From the NCBI RefSeq assembly GCF_000485595.1, contig NW_014577982.1, positions 36,773-64,577 of the forward strand: a stretch of 27,805 nucleotides of DNA, written 5' to 3'. This document shows, piece by piece, positions 14,904-18,480 of this stretch; positions within the stretch are counted from its first letter, which is position 1; every line of letters starts with the position of its first letter. The translations under genes and the position numbers were made by a program. The notes under the pieces are model-generated. The model had not been told where the DNA came from. It searched no databases and was given only the letters and a program-made list of their open reading frames with translations. Source of the stretch: Priapulus caudatus. Its lineage: Eukaryota; Priapulida; Priapulimorpha; Priapulimorphida; Priapulidae.

Positions 14904-17609
14904 CTTGGTTGATTGATTGATTGATTGATTTTATTATCCATTTATTTATTCAATAATAAATTTATATATATGTATCTGTCTATCTATTTATTTATCTAGA
15001 TTATTTATTTAGTTCATTGGTTAGTTCGATAACAAAAATGTTGTCTCGTTTTTAATTAGTAATTATTAATAATTAATTAATTTGTCGTTCTCACCGCGAT
15101 GTTGATCGATGCGACTGGCGACAGAATGCCGACGTTGTTATCTCGCGGTCTGCCCCCCTCAGCGCCCTCTACCGGGATGGGCATGCCGGGAAGGACAAGG
15201 TCCATGCCCGGTCTGTGAGGTTCGTCGATCGCTTGCCTGAGATCGAAACGTGGTCATCGTCAGTATTAAATTAATGATTATCAACTGATTATTGATTAAA
15301 ATCTCAGGCATGACTAATCTCTTGAAAACGACATCTTCTGATTTCTATAAATTCAGCATAATACCGAAAAAGATGAATAATCCAATCAAAAAAATAAAAT
15401 CGGTTTTTAATCTTTTTAAACCGAAAGGGTTTTAAACGGTATCGTAATATATAAATTATATTCTTCCATGCTCAATTTAAACAACTGTATGAACAGATAT
15501 TTATTGTTCAAAAGTCTCCGTTGCGAATCGTAAATCGTAAATCGTGTAAACAATTCCGTAACCGACGTAACCGGCCGTAAACAACGATGTAAACAACGAT
15601 GTAAACAAGCGGTAAATAACTATGTAAACGTGCGCGTAAACAACGATGTAAACAAGCGCATAAACAACTATGTAAACAAGCGCAGAAACACCGCCTCCAT
15701 CCTACCTCTTGGCTCGCGGTTGGAGCTTTGAAGTTCCGGGAAGAAATGGAAAGTTCCTGCAGGATGAGTCAAAACCCTTGGGACGCCATCCCACAGCGAC
15801 CCAGCTCTGACTCTTTACCGTCATGTACATCTCTATCTCCGCAGTGTCCTGTAGCAGCGAAGGGAAAGGGTTAAAACTACGTCACATAACGGTGGTCGGA
15901 GTTTGTTCTATAAGACTTAGTGTTGCTAGTATACTCTCTTTTCTTCCCTCTCTCTCTCTTTCTGTCTTTCTTTCACTCTTATCTCTATCCCTTCTCTCTC
16001 ACTCTCTTTTGCGCTCTCCCTCTCATTTACTTTATTGCTCTCTCTCTCGCTCTCTCTTTCTCTCTCACACCCATGCTCTCTTTCAGCTGACTCTCTATTC
16101 TCCCCACTCTTTCCGTCTCTCATCCTTCCTCCTGTTCCGCCTCTTCCTCTCTCCCGTCCTCCCCTCGCGTTTTTGCTCCATCCTGTTCTCCATCCTTCGC
16201 CTTCTCCCTTTCTTTCTCTTTTTGGTACGCTTTTAAAACCGCTGTCAAACTCACGTGCAGGATCCTCCAGTAAAGGGAGTAGTCCTTGCTGAGGGCCTTG
16301 TGTTCGTAGATGGCGCTGGTGAGGTCTACATCCGTGGATCTCATACGCGATTCTGTTAAAGTCGAGAGAGAGGTATCGCTGAGTTTTACTCTCAGACTAT
16401 GTGTGAGTTATTTGTTTATTGCTTTTATCTATTACATATATATCCTTTTACTTTCTCGAAAGTTATTGTATATAACGTGGAATGGTTTTTACCATCTTAA
16501 ACGTTTTTATTCATTTTCTCAATGCAAAATGAATGCGCTTTTAACATAATAAATAAAATTGTACGATAATGTATACAAAAAAAATGAAATATGAAAGAAT
16601 TAAAACGAAACAAAATAAAATCTTAATAATCATAATAATATTCGATAAGATTCGAGATGATTTTAATAACACGTTTTAAAGGATTCAGGGTTAAGCTCAA
16701 ACCCGCAATCGCACGAGCGAGTGCCCCCTACCTTTCTCGCAGTAGCGGCCAAACCATCCGACCTCGCAGTAGCACTGCATCTTAGGGAAGGTTGCCGCGG
16801 CCGTGTCAACGCAGCGTCCGTGTGCGCCGCAGTCCTCGTTATTCCAACACTCGTCCGCGTACTGACAGTACTCTCCCGAGTTGAGGCGATCGCAGCGACA
16901 TCTACCGTCCAGTAGAAAGCCATTCCTGCCGCAGCTGTTGGTGGCGTCTGTGAGATAGAGAAGAGTGTGAGAGGGTGGTTAGAGAAGAAGAAGAGGAGGA
17001 GGAGGAGGAGAAGGAGGAGGAGGAGGAGGAGGAGGAGGAGGAAGAGGAGGAGGATGAGGAGGAGGAGAATGGAAGGAGGAGGAGAAAAAAGAGGAGAAGG
17101 AAAGGAGGAGGAGGAAGAAGAGGAGGAGGAGGAGAGAATGATGAAGGAAGAGAAGCGAGAGGAGGAAGAGAGATGAAGAGGAAGGAGGAAGAAGAAGAGA
17201 AAGGGAGGCAAGATAAAAGGAGGAGAGAGGAGGAGAAGAGGAGAGGAGGAGGATGAAGGAGGAGAGGAGGCAGGAGGAGATGGAGGAGGAGGAGGAGGGT
17301 TACAGAACGAGGGAGTGCCAGAAGAACATGCCCTCGGTAGTGTGGGGGATTGTGGACAAGCTTGTCACGCGCACACAGCACTGCACGCATGCACGCCGGC
17401 CAGCGCACGCACAGCACACACGCACCGCACCACACACACACACACACACACGACGACCACACACACCTGTGACGAAATGTTGACGTCTGCGCAGGTGCGG
17501 AAGGTAGTAACCCTGCTCCCCACTCGTTGCGCCTTCCTCACTTACCCTGAAATGAGCAGCCCCGAGCATGTTCTTGTCGCCGGCAGCCGCCACCTCGTGA
17601 GAAGATCCG
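193..17609 (-). CDS. Multi-exon gene: EGF-EGF-DOMON-DOMON-poly-Kazal extracellular protein (partial at both ends)
   Basis: Twenty-three exons joined by GT-AG introns give one compatible reading of about 2,100 residues. The domains in order are two EGF-like modules, a DOMON domain interrupted by a Thr-rich insert, a second DOMON domain, Kazal 1, an acidic Glu-Pro repeat, Kazals 2-11, a Thr/Pro mucin-like stalk, and Kazals 12-14. Kazal modules are disulphide-rich inhibitors of serine proteases and also occur in follistatin/agrin-type matrix proteins. DOMON domains are extracellular beta-sandwiches that bind haem or sugar in some families. The protein is therefore probably secreted or cell-surface, but no signal peptide or membrane segment lies in the window. 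The 5' end is cut off by the inverted copy beyond about 18.5 kb, and the 3' end leaves the window. Almost every Kazal exon boundary is phase 1, which suits module duplication. I know no named gene with this full architecture; function is inferred from domains only. Confidence 0.85.
820..1056 (-). CDS. Exon: end of Kazal 12, Thr/Pro linker, most of Kazal 13
   Basis: This 237-bp, phase 1-1 exon (acceptor tctcacag, donor ACAG/GTAAGA) encodes VQYRGAC, an acidic then Thr/Pro linker, and [25 protein letters not shown], ending DLGTG. P1 is His. It is closely similar in both sequence and flanking intron to the exon at 193-444, so the two are a tandem exon duplication. Confidence 0.9.
1057..1797 (-). 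other. Intron part without recognisable features
   Basis: This is most of the 1.26-kb intron between the Kazal 12 and Kazal 13 exons. I see no coding signal, no obvious repeat and no RNA gene. The rest of the intron is the 75-bp minisatellite at 1798-2040 and unremarkable sequence at 2041-2313. Confidence 0.6.
1798..2040. repeat. 75-bp minisatellite, three full copies plus a partial
   Basis: Units start at 1798, 1873, 1948 and 2023 with exactly 75-bp spacing. Each begins tgcaccc (tgcattt in the partial) and contains gtagaagcag and gttgacg. Because 75 is a multiple of three, the minus strand stays open across it, but the peptide is a by-product of periodicity and the array lies in an intron. 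Confidence 0.9.
2314..3432 (-). CDS. Large exon: end of Kazal 10, Kazal 11, Thr/Pro mucin-like stalk, most of Kazal 12
   Basis: This 1119-bp, phase 1-1 exon (acceptor catcaacag, donor ACCG/GTAATA) first closes Kazal 10 (KHKGAC). A Thr run (GTTTTTTD) and Kazal 11 follow: [25 protein letters not shown], final C in YEGEC; P1 Thr. Next come about 220 residues of Thr-Thr-Ser/Ala-Pro-Pro repeats, a mucin-like stalk likely to carry O-glycans. It ends with Kazal 12 ([20 protein letters not shown], then C-RLY-C), whose last Cys falls in the next exon. Kazal 12 has five residues between C1 and C2 rather than one, like Kazals 13 and 14, so it starts a different subfamily. Its P1 would be Arg. Confidence 0.92.
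2480..3146 (-). repeat. Coding tandem repeat of the Thr/Pro stalk
   Basis: Units of 12-18 bp (plus strand ggtggagaagtagtgggt and variants) assemble into higher-order blocks of about 60 bp, clearest at 2930-3120. On the minus strand they encode [16 protein letters not shown]. It is part of the exon at 2314-3432 and likely varies in length between alleles. Confidence 0.9.
3433..4163 (-). other. Intron with AT dinucleotide tract and 20-bp minisatellite
   Basis: The intron between the Kazal 10 and 11 exons. It holds an (AT)n run at about 3497-3537 and a degenerate minisatellite at 3832-4080. Between them (3541-3831) I see nothing recognisable. Confidence 0.65.
3832..4080. repeat. Degenerate ~20-bp minisatellite (gaccttgcaatgtcgttg)
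   Basis: The motif accttgcaatgtc or close variants recurs about a dozen times at roughly 18-24 bp intervals, with frequent substitutions and small indels. It lies wholly within an intron. Confidence 0.85.
4164..4292 (-). CDS. Exon: Kazal module 10, first five cysteines
   Basis: This 129-bp, phase 1-1 exon (acceptor gttgctag, donor ACAG/GTATGA) encodes a short linker [10 protein letters not shown], then [20 protein letters not shown] and C-LLT-C. In-frame stop codons just upstream fix the acceptor. The sixth Cys is in the next exon (VKHKGAC). P1 is Ser. Confidence 0.88.
4293..4650 (-). other. AT-rich intron part
   Basis: This contains an AAT-rich simple tract (about 4436-4506) and no coding signal. 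The 52-bp array follows directly. Confidence 0.6.
4620..4816. repeat. 52-bp tandem array spanning a 5' splice site
   Basis: Copies of aacatacctg lie at 4651, 4703, 4755 and 4807, exactly 52 bp apart. On the minus strand each reads CAG/GTATGTTGATAAATT. The copy at 4807 is the true donor of the Kazal 9 exon; the other three are intronic duplicates of the donor with about 12 bases of exon-like sequence (gtagtgacgcag against gcagtgatacag). Confidence 0.9.
4814..4935 (-). CDS. Exon: rest of Kazal module 9
   Basis: This 122-bp exon goes from phase 2 to phase 1 (acceptor ccccaacag, donor ACAG/GTATGT). Joined to the previous exon it restores [25 protein letters not shown] and a final C in YFRVC. The P1 Arg and P1' Glu codons lie at the join. 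The exon's last 12 or so bases and donor form one end of a 52-bp tandem array in the following intron. Confidence 0.9.
4936..5317 (-). other. Intron with degenerate CCCTAA-like tract
   Basis: The intron between the two halves of Kazal 9. From about 5090 to 5275 it contains scattered aaccctaa/taaccct motifs typical of decayed telomere-type repeats. I see nothing else. Confidence 0.6.
5318..5528 (-). CDS. Exon: Kazal module 8 and the first turn of Kazal 9
   Basis: This 211-bp exon goes from phase 1 to phase 2 (acceptor ctttgcag, donor ACGCG/GTATGA). It encodes Kazal 8 ([25 protein letters not shown], final C in HEGEC; P1 Arg), a short Pro/Ala linker ([10 protein letters not shown]), then DCVCTR. 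That is C1, C2 and the P1 Arg of Kazal 9, which the next exon completes. The phase-2 intron inside the reactive loop is the only exception to the phase-1 rule in the Kazal part. Confidence 0.9.
5529..5885 (-). other. Intron with TTTA, TTTC and CT tracts
   Basis: The intron between Kazals 7 and 8. It carries (TTTA)n and (TTTC)n runs at about 5762-5812 and a CT-rich tract at about 5838-5883 near the donor side. No other feature is seen. Confidence 0.65.
5886..6041 (-). CDS. Exon: Kazal module 7
   Basis: This 156-bp, phase 1-1 exon (acceptor gatgcag, donor AAAG/GTGAGC) encodes [25 protein letters not shown] and a final C in YDGEC. P1 is Leu followed by Glu (TLE), the same local P2-P1-P1' as in ovomucoid third domains. 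Of the set, this is the module that looks most like an elastase/chymotrypsin/subtilisin-type inhibitor. Confidence 0.93.
6043..6165. repeat. 20-bp minisatellite next to the Kazal 7 acceptor
   Basis: The unit aacgtcaaacgtgaggtgtc is repeated about five times. The first, imperfect copy (gcatcgtcaaacgtaaggtg) includes the polypyrimidine/acceptor end of the intron before the Kazal 7 exon. The array may therefore have started from that splice-site region. Confidence 0.85.
6347..6496 (-). CDS. Exon: Kazal module 6
   Basis: This 150-bp, phase 1-1 exon (acceptor ctgttacag, donor CAGG/GTGAGT) is a complete module: [25 protein letters not shown] and a final C in YSGAC. P1 is Lys followed by Glu. The segment between C5 and C6 is short ([14 protein letters not shown]). 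Confidence 0.92.
6588..6690. repeat. 11-bp minisatellite (ttgttatttca)
   Basis: About nine tandem copies of an 11-bp AT-rich unit, the first four nearly perfect, lie in the intron between Kazals 5 and 6. Confidence 0.85.
6823..6985. repeat. Donor-containing repeats downstream of the Kazal 5 exon
   Basis: The true donor context (gcactcacctgtaggacacctg on the plus strand at about 6964) recurs as cactcacctgtggggcacctg at 6891 and gcacgcacctgtggggcaa at 6828, plus a shorter copy (cacgcacctgcaatc) at 6934. The spacings of about 73, 63 and 31 bp make it an irregular array. Each copy keeps a GT at the donor position on the minus strand. Confidence 0.8.
6971..7153 (-). CDS. Exon: end of Kazal 4 and all of Kazal 5
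   Basis: This 183-bp, phase 1-1 exon (acceptor actaccag, donor ACAG/GTGAGT) starts with LEHAGAC, the last strand of Kazal 4. It then encodes Kazal 5: [25 protein letters not shown] and a final C in FRGRC. P1 is Glu and the surrounding loop is acidic (SEDAD), so classical trypsin inhibition is unlikely. Copies of its donor region are repeated downstream in the intron (6823-6940). Confidence 0.9.
7166..7315. repeat. 53-bp purine-rich tandem repeat, three copies
   Basis: Units start at 7166, 7219 and 7272, each beginning agagaaagagagataag and containing gaggagaggtgaa. The first two are nearly identical. The array lies just upstream (minus strand) of the acceptor used by the Kazal 4/5 exon, so it supplies a pyrimidine-rich tract on the transcribed strand. 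Confidence 0.92.
7399..7444. repeat. (GA)n microsatellite
   Basis: An uninterrupted GA dinucleotide run of about 45 bp lies inside a longer purine-rich stretch (about 7330-7560) of the intron between the two exons of Kazal 4. The rest of that intron up to 7781 shows nothing recognisable. Confidence 0.95.
7782..7901 (-). CDS. Exon: Kazal module 4, first five cysteines
   Basis: This 120-bp, phase 1-1 exon (acceptor tttccag, donor GGAATAA/GTAAGA) encodes [20 protein letters not shown] and C-FLE-C, stopping after SSRQSG. The sixth Cys comes from the first codons of the next exon (KLEHAGAC), which restores normal Kazal spacing. P1 is Glu. This contrasts with whole-module exons such as Kazals 3, 6 and 7. 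Confidence 0.88.
8188..8460. repeat. ~132-bp duplication spanning the Kazal 3 exon/intron boundary
   Basis: The sequence around the donor of the Kazal 3 exon (8402-8455) recurs at about 8270-8322: cccgtcatttttcctggg against cccgtaatttttcctggt, then ccaccacgcattctc in both. The segment upstream of each copy also repeats (gcctggctaaaccttct at about 8203 and 8354). The copy holds about 45 nt of exon sequence plus a GTCAGT in place of the donor GTGAGT. Confidence 0.85.
8405..8581 (-). CDS. Exon: Kazal module 3
   Basis: This 177-bp, phase 1-1 exon (acceptor cactacag, donor ACGG/GTGAGT) encodes [25 protein letters not shown], a longer loop [10 protein letters not shown] and a final C in SEGEC, then a basic tail [10 protein letters not shown]1 is Gln followed by Glu. 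About 45 nt of its 3' end, including the codon for the sixth Cys and the donor, is repeated in the next intron at about 8268-8322. Confidence 0.92.
8641..8712. repeat. GAA trinucleotide tract
   Basis: About 70 bp of (AGA)n with a few G interruptions lies in the intron between Kazals 2 and 3, shortly upstream of the Kazal 3 acceptor. On the transcribed strand it reads CTT/TTC and extends the polypyrimidine tract. Confidence 0.92.
8783..9004. repeat. Degenerate interstitial telomere-type (CCCTAA) repeat
   Basis: Some 220 bp are dominated by aaccctaaccctaa with variants (aaccataaccctaac, cactaacc). The core hexamer matches the animal telomere repeat TTAGGG read on the other strand. It is intronic and decayed, so it is a former insertion or slippage product, not a chromosome end. 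Confidence 0.85.
9027..10638 (-). CDS. Giant exon: acidic Glu-Pro/Gly-His repeats followed by Kazal 2 (frame broken inside the repeat)
   Basis: The exon runs from acceptor ttcttcgcag to donor GGATG/GTGAGC. It opens [18 protein letters not shown] and continues for roughly 480 residues as 6-residue ([12 protein letters not shown]) and 10-residue ([10 protein letters not shown]) repeats coded by 18- and 30-bp units. It ends with Kazal 2 ([20 protein letters not shown] and a final C in HQGAC; P1 Asn). Both ends are in the frame the neighbouring exons require. However, the length is 1 mod 3 and the frame shifts several times between about 9330 and 9790. That is where near-identical repeat copies carry single-base indels, so sequencing or consensus error is likelier than a true break. 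The acidic, Pro-rich repeat is probably an extended, disordered spacer. Confidence 0.8.
9780..10620 (-). repeat. Coding minisatellite of 30-bp and 18-bp units
   Basis: From about 9840 to 10320 a 30-bp unit (plus strand ggttcagcatgaccctctgg plus tgtggattcc) encodes [10 protein letters not shown]. From about 10380 to 10590 an 18-bp unit encodes [12 protein letters not shown]. In places the units are nearly identical, suggesting recent expansion and probable allele-length variation. The part at 9330-9790 has the same units but with indels. Confidence 0.92.
10758..10907 (-). CDS. Exon: Kazal module 1
   Basis: This 150-bp, phase 1-1 exon (acceptor gtgcag, donor GCGCAG/GTATGT) holds a full Kazal module: [20 protein letters not shown], then C-LLA-C and a final C in AHDGAC. 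Spacing C1-x-C2-x7-C3 with CGTDG-x-TY-x-N-x-C is the Kazal signature. The predicted P1 residue (second after C2) is Lys, as in trypsin-type inhibitors. Confidence 0.93.
11018..11106. repeat. (ACTGT)n pentanucleotide microsatellite
   Basis: About 17 uninterrupted copies of a 5-bp unit lie in the intron between DOMON 2 and Kazal 1. Confidence 0.97.
11107..11395. repeat. Degenerate pentamer region, then ~28-35-bp minisatellite (tacaactacaccattactata)
   Basis: The pentamer array decays into tacta/gtact variants, then passes into at least six units containing tacaactacaccat with alternating tatagtatac stretches. The array reaches almost to the donor of the DOMON 2 exon at 11423. Confidence 0.85.
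11423..11756 (-). CDS. Exon: second half of DOMON 2
   Basis: This 334-bp exon (acceptor cttccgcag, donor CAAAG/GTACGC) goes from phase 0 to phase 1. It begins [20 protein letters not shown], the D-a-v-i-G-w-i-x-d-G element that follows the DOMON Met. It continues with [10 protein letters not shown] and [12 protein letters not shown], then PFCTSQCK just before the first Kazal exon. The second DOMON is compact and uninterrupted, unlike the first. Confidence 0.9.
11757..12171 (-). other. Intron dominated by CT-rich simple sequence
   Basis: From about 11850 to 12165 the plus strand is nearly pure pyrimidine, with (CT)n runs at about 11980-12060. It splits the two DOMON 2 exons. Long open frames here are low-complexity Ser/Leu strings and not genes. 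Confidence 0.8.
12172..12410 (-). CDS. Exon: linker and first half of DOMON 2
   Basis: This 239-bp exon (acceptor ctgacag, donor CGGATG/GTAAGA) goes from phase 1 to phase 0. After an Ala/Pro linker it encodes [34 protein letters not shown] and [16 protein letters not shown]. The HWIGVGFS-x-D-x-x-M motif is a textbook DOMON core. The paired cysteines in the GGCDGDC stretch suggest a disulphide at the domain entrance. Confidence 0.9.
12515..12730. repeat. (CTA)n trinucleotide tract with interruptions
   Basis: About 215 bp of tac/tact/cta repeats, partly perfect at about 12660-12690, lie in the intron separating the two DOMON domains. Confidence 0.9.
12770..12958 (-). CDS. Exon: DOMON 1, last strands
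   Basis: This 189-bp exon (acceptor gtcttcacag, donor TTCG/GTGATT) is phase 1 to 1. It encodes [19 protein letters not shown] and [18 protein letters not shown], ending INFFG. The MHVIWARGQ strand is the conserved closing strand of this DOMON subtype. It ends a domain that began four exons earlier, giving DOMON 1 about 250 residues including its insert. Confidence 0.8.
12990..13325. repeat. Degenerate minisatellite (acaagagaacagcagatgaaa)
   Basis: The motif aaacaagagaacag-agat with a gaacgggaat/gaggaataat companion recurs about six to eight times at about 35-50 bp intervals in the intron after the DOMON 1 exon at 13639-13839. Confidence 0.75.
13320..13655. repeat. ~95-bp repeats spanning the donor of the DOMON 1 exon
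   Basis: Three intronic copies of the exon/intron junction precede the real one. The plus-strand context ctcgcactcccgcacaccta + cctgccaat at 13617 recurs near 13327 (ctttctcacacccacctgcc), 13419 (ctcgcactctctcacacctg) and 13508 (ctcgcacgctctcacaccta). Each is followed by exon-like gccagtttc/gccagagtt and a gtacggtaatcataaagtaa-like spacer. Confidence 0.85.
13639..13839 (-). CDS. Exon: DOMON 1, second half
   Basis: This 201-bp exon (acceptor ttcttgcag, donor TTGGCAG/GTAGGTG) is phase 1 at both ends. It encodes about 67 residues: [36 protein letters not shown] and [19 protein letters not shown]. The order M-x-x-x-D-x-v-i-G, D-x-YTRDRSTP, then a strand ending in F-R-R-x-L is the hallmark of the DOMON fold. 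It resembles the Skeletor/DM13-DOMON kind, by my recollection of that family. Its 3' boundary is repeated three times in the following intron. Confidence 0.85.
13860..14400. repeat. ~110-bp degenerate repeats in the DOMON 1 intron
   Basis: About five units each contain gaaagtcagcaa, then ttgcttg...acgatacgcaactgc, then a purine-rich gaaagag stretch, near 13910, 14010, 14125, 14235 and 14340. The order of motifs is conserved while single bases vary. Confidence 0.8.
14400..14725. repeat. ~75-bp repeats spanning the donor of the Thr-rich exon
   Basis: The junction of the exon at 14706 (plus strand cttgcttacttctcgatgcg then gggagcgt) is echoed at about 14549 (cttgcttacatcttgatgcg then gggagcgtgg) and about 14474 (cttgctgacctttcgacgcc). 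A more diverged copy lies at about 14623 (gtgacaccggcatcgagg). Each is followed by a shared spacer with ataatacatgtgttatacac. Two copies keep a plausible GT donor (GTAAGC, GTCAGC). Confidence 0.85.
14706..14829 (-). CDS. Exon: Thr-rich spacer inside DOMON 1
   Basis: This 124-bp exon (acceptor agccgcag, donor GAGAA/GTAAGC) goes from phase 0 to phase 1. It encodes a Thr/Ala run ([20 protein letters not shown]), which is probably O-glycosylated, then [13 protein letters not shown]. The ACT/ACG repetition resembles the simple repeats in nearby introns. The end of this exon, with its donor, is repeated in the following intron. A damaged inverted copy lies at 26625-26762. Confidence 0.7.
14869..14932. 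repeat. (GATT)n microsatellite
   Basis: A near-perfect GATT tract with one ttgcttggtt interruption. Its decayed inverted counterpart (caatcaatcatc) is seen at about 26498-26590. Confidence 0.95.
15095..15236 (-). CDS. Exon: Pro/Gly-rich insertion within DOMON 1
   Basis: This 142-bp exon (acceptor gatctcag, donor GCG/GTGAGA) starts in phase 2 and ends in phase 0. It encodes about 47 residues, including [20 protein letters not shown] and [14 protein letters not shown], with no Cys. It looks like a loop insertion between two DOMON strands rather than a separate domain. A broken inverted copy lies at 26174-26326. Confidence 0.7.
15525..15690. repeat. ~12-24-bp repeats rich in GTAAACA
   Basis: The intron end next to the exon at 15706 contains seven GTAAACA words (15546, 15577, 15589, 15601, 15636, 15648, 15672) and one ATAAACA (15660). 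Most sit in an acgatgtaaacaagcgc context. GTAAACA is the core recognised by forkhead (FOX) factors, but tandem slippage alone explains the array. A mirrored copy lies at about 25705-25850. Confidence 0.85.
15706..15848 (-). CDS. Exon: DOMON 1, core strand with W-V-A-V-G-W motif
   Basis: This 143-bp exon starts in phase 0 and ends in phase 2 (acceptor gctgctacag, donor AAGAG/GTAGGA). It encodes [20 protein letters not shown] followed by [14 protein letters not shown]. The SWVAVGW stretch is the conserved DOMON pattern in which a Trp and a Gly-aromatic pair precede the loop. A frameshifted inverted copy of this exon lies at 25546-25690. Confidence 0.8.
15849..16254 (-). other. Intron with CT-rich tract
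   Basis: About 15935-16235 is pyrimidine-rich with ctctctctc runs. Plus-strand open frames here have no protein character. The whole intron is mirrored with about 90% or better visible identity outside the runs at 25170-25545. Confidence 0.75.
16255..16352 (-). CDS. Exon: start of DOMON domain 1
   Basis: This 98-bp exon (acceptor actttaacag, donor CAC/GTGAGT) continues in frame from the EGF exon through a GAA codon split by the intron. It encodes about 33 residues, including [15 protein letters not shown] and [10 protein letters not shown] Tyr-Trp strand followed by EIEM-type residues in the next exon is typical of the first beta strands of a DOMON domain. It ends in phase 0. Confidence 0.75.
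16353..16731 (-). other. AT-rich intron, no feature seen
   Basis: An AT-rich intron between the EGF exon and the first DOMON exon with no coding signal. A heavily altered inverted version can be followed at about 24270-24890. Confidence 0.6.
16732..16947 (-). CDS. Exon: two EGF-like modules
   Basis: This 216-bp exon is phase 1 at both ends, with acceptor atctcacag and donor AAAG/GTAGGG. It encodes about 72 residues with two cysteine patterns: a first cluster with CGRNG and GRCRCDR, then a complete EGF-like module beginning [17 protein letters not shown] and ending [14 protein letters not shown]. The closing C-x-C...GW-G-x-C motif is the EGF signature. EGF-like modules act as spacers and ligand-binding units in extracellular proteins. 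The exon feeds directly into the first DOMON domain. A 20-bp exact inverted match to its 3' part lies at about 24.08 kb in the degraded right arm. Confidence 0.85.
16978..17300. repeat. (GGA/GAG)n purine-rich tract
   Basis: About 320 bp of nearly pure purine on the plus strand, mostly gga/gag trinucleotides, lie in the intron before the EGF exon. On the transcribed strand it is a long CCT/CTC tract. A much looser pyrimidine-rich echo lies at about 22780-23340. Confidence 0.9.
17427..17465. repeat. (AC)n microsatellite
   Basis: A CA dinucleotide run with an acgacgac interruption in the intron between the tentative first exon and the EGF exon. Confidence 0.9.
17546..17609 (-). CDS. Tentative exon upstream of the EGF exon (Cys-containing)
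   Basis: This is the furthest-upstream exon I can propose. It is bounded by an acceptor (ttttgacag) and a strong donor (AGG/GTAAGTG). Read so that it ends in phase 1, as the next exon requires, it encodes about 21 residues with Cys in a GGGC...RGC context, which could be the end of a preceding cysteine-rich module. Another frame is also open (reading [12 protein letters not shown]), so the frame rests only on splice phase. Its inverted copy can be traced weakly near 21.8-21.9 kb. Confidence 0.35.
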
Positions 17610-18480
17610 CTGTCAAAACTTACGAGAAGAAATCTTACGTTAGAATTAACGGAATCAACGGTTCACTCATAATATATTAACGATAACTTAATTAGGCGGA
17701 GGAGATTGACGTGCGGTGTGACGAAATTATATTTGAGAGAGGCCGAAGGACGGAACTGTATGCAAGGGGTCGGAGGTTTTCCCAATAACAAACCCTTTCA
17801 TAAAGACGTGGCTTAAAACTTCTATTGAAAATTTGCTCGCTATTCTATTGCTTCTTTTCGTCTCAATTGTCTGGGTTAGCGCAGTTTTATCACAATAAAC
17901 TTGGCGCATGAACGAAATATCCGGGATATACAATGCTAGAAATCCATAGACCCATGGCGTTTTATATTCGTAAGAATGAACGAGTTTATTGAATTGGCAT
18001 TGAGCATATGTCTGCGCCCCAAACAGGGGAATGGAGGTGAATATACGACTTTGCACACAATAGCCTTTTGAATAGAGACAGCCTTTTGTATATTATTGTA
18101 TCATGGGGATGAATGCATAGACACCGGATTATCGCAGACTAGCGTAAGCCGAAAGACACGCTACGCAGTGGTGTGCAAACAACAACAAAGGTTGGGATTT
18201 ATTATATGCAGGGTACACAACCGTCGAGCACCCCAGTTGCCCGGTGGCCAATGGGCGCTTGCACGGCCCGCAGGTAGATTTATGCGCATTGCGACTAGGA
18301 GAGTCCCTGCGGAGCGCGGAACGGAAGACGGGAGAGCAACACAGACGCAAATATTGAGAACACAGCCATGTCAAGTATTCGCGGGAAAGATAGAAAATAA
18401 CAACCTCGCGTCCGCAACGAACTATTTACCCCCTAAACGCAGTCAGTCTCAACGATAGGTTCTTATGGTGCGCTACAGAA
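17610..18480. other. Sequence upstream of the last recognisable exon; no gene seen
   Basis: Normal base composition, but no exon with good splice sites, no signal peptide and no promoter that I can support. Open frames of up to 120 codons exist but lack protein-like content or conserved motifs. It may be intron or 5' flank. An altered inverted copy is detectable in the right arm; the word ttggggcgcagacat at 21066-21080 matches 18008-18022 in reverse. Confidence 0.55.

Noticed and set aside
16902-17462. 186-codon minus-strand Ser/Leu-rich frame and Glu/Arg-rich plus-strand frames
   Set aside because: Translation of the GGA/GAG tract; simple-sequence artefact.
17727-18056. 109-codon minus-strand frame upstream of the first exon
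   Set aside because: Contains some plausible-looking segments but no motif, no splice connection to the EGF exon and AT-rich flanks; not supported as an exon.
18096-18458. 120-codon plus-strand frame
   Set aside because: No recognisable family, low hydrophobic patterning, and the opposite strand is open over the same stretch; treated as chance.
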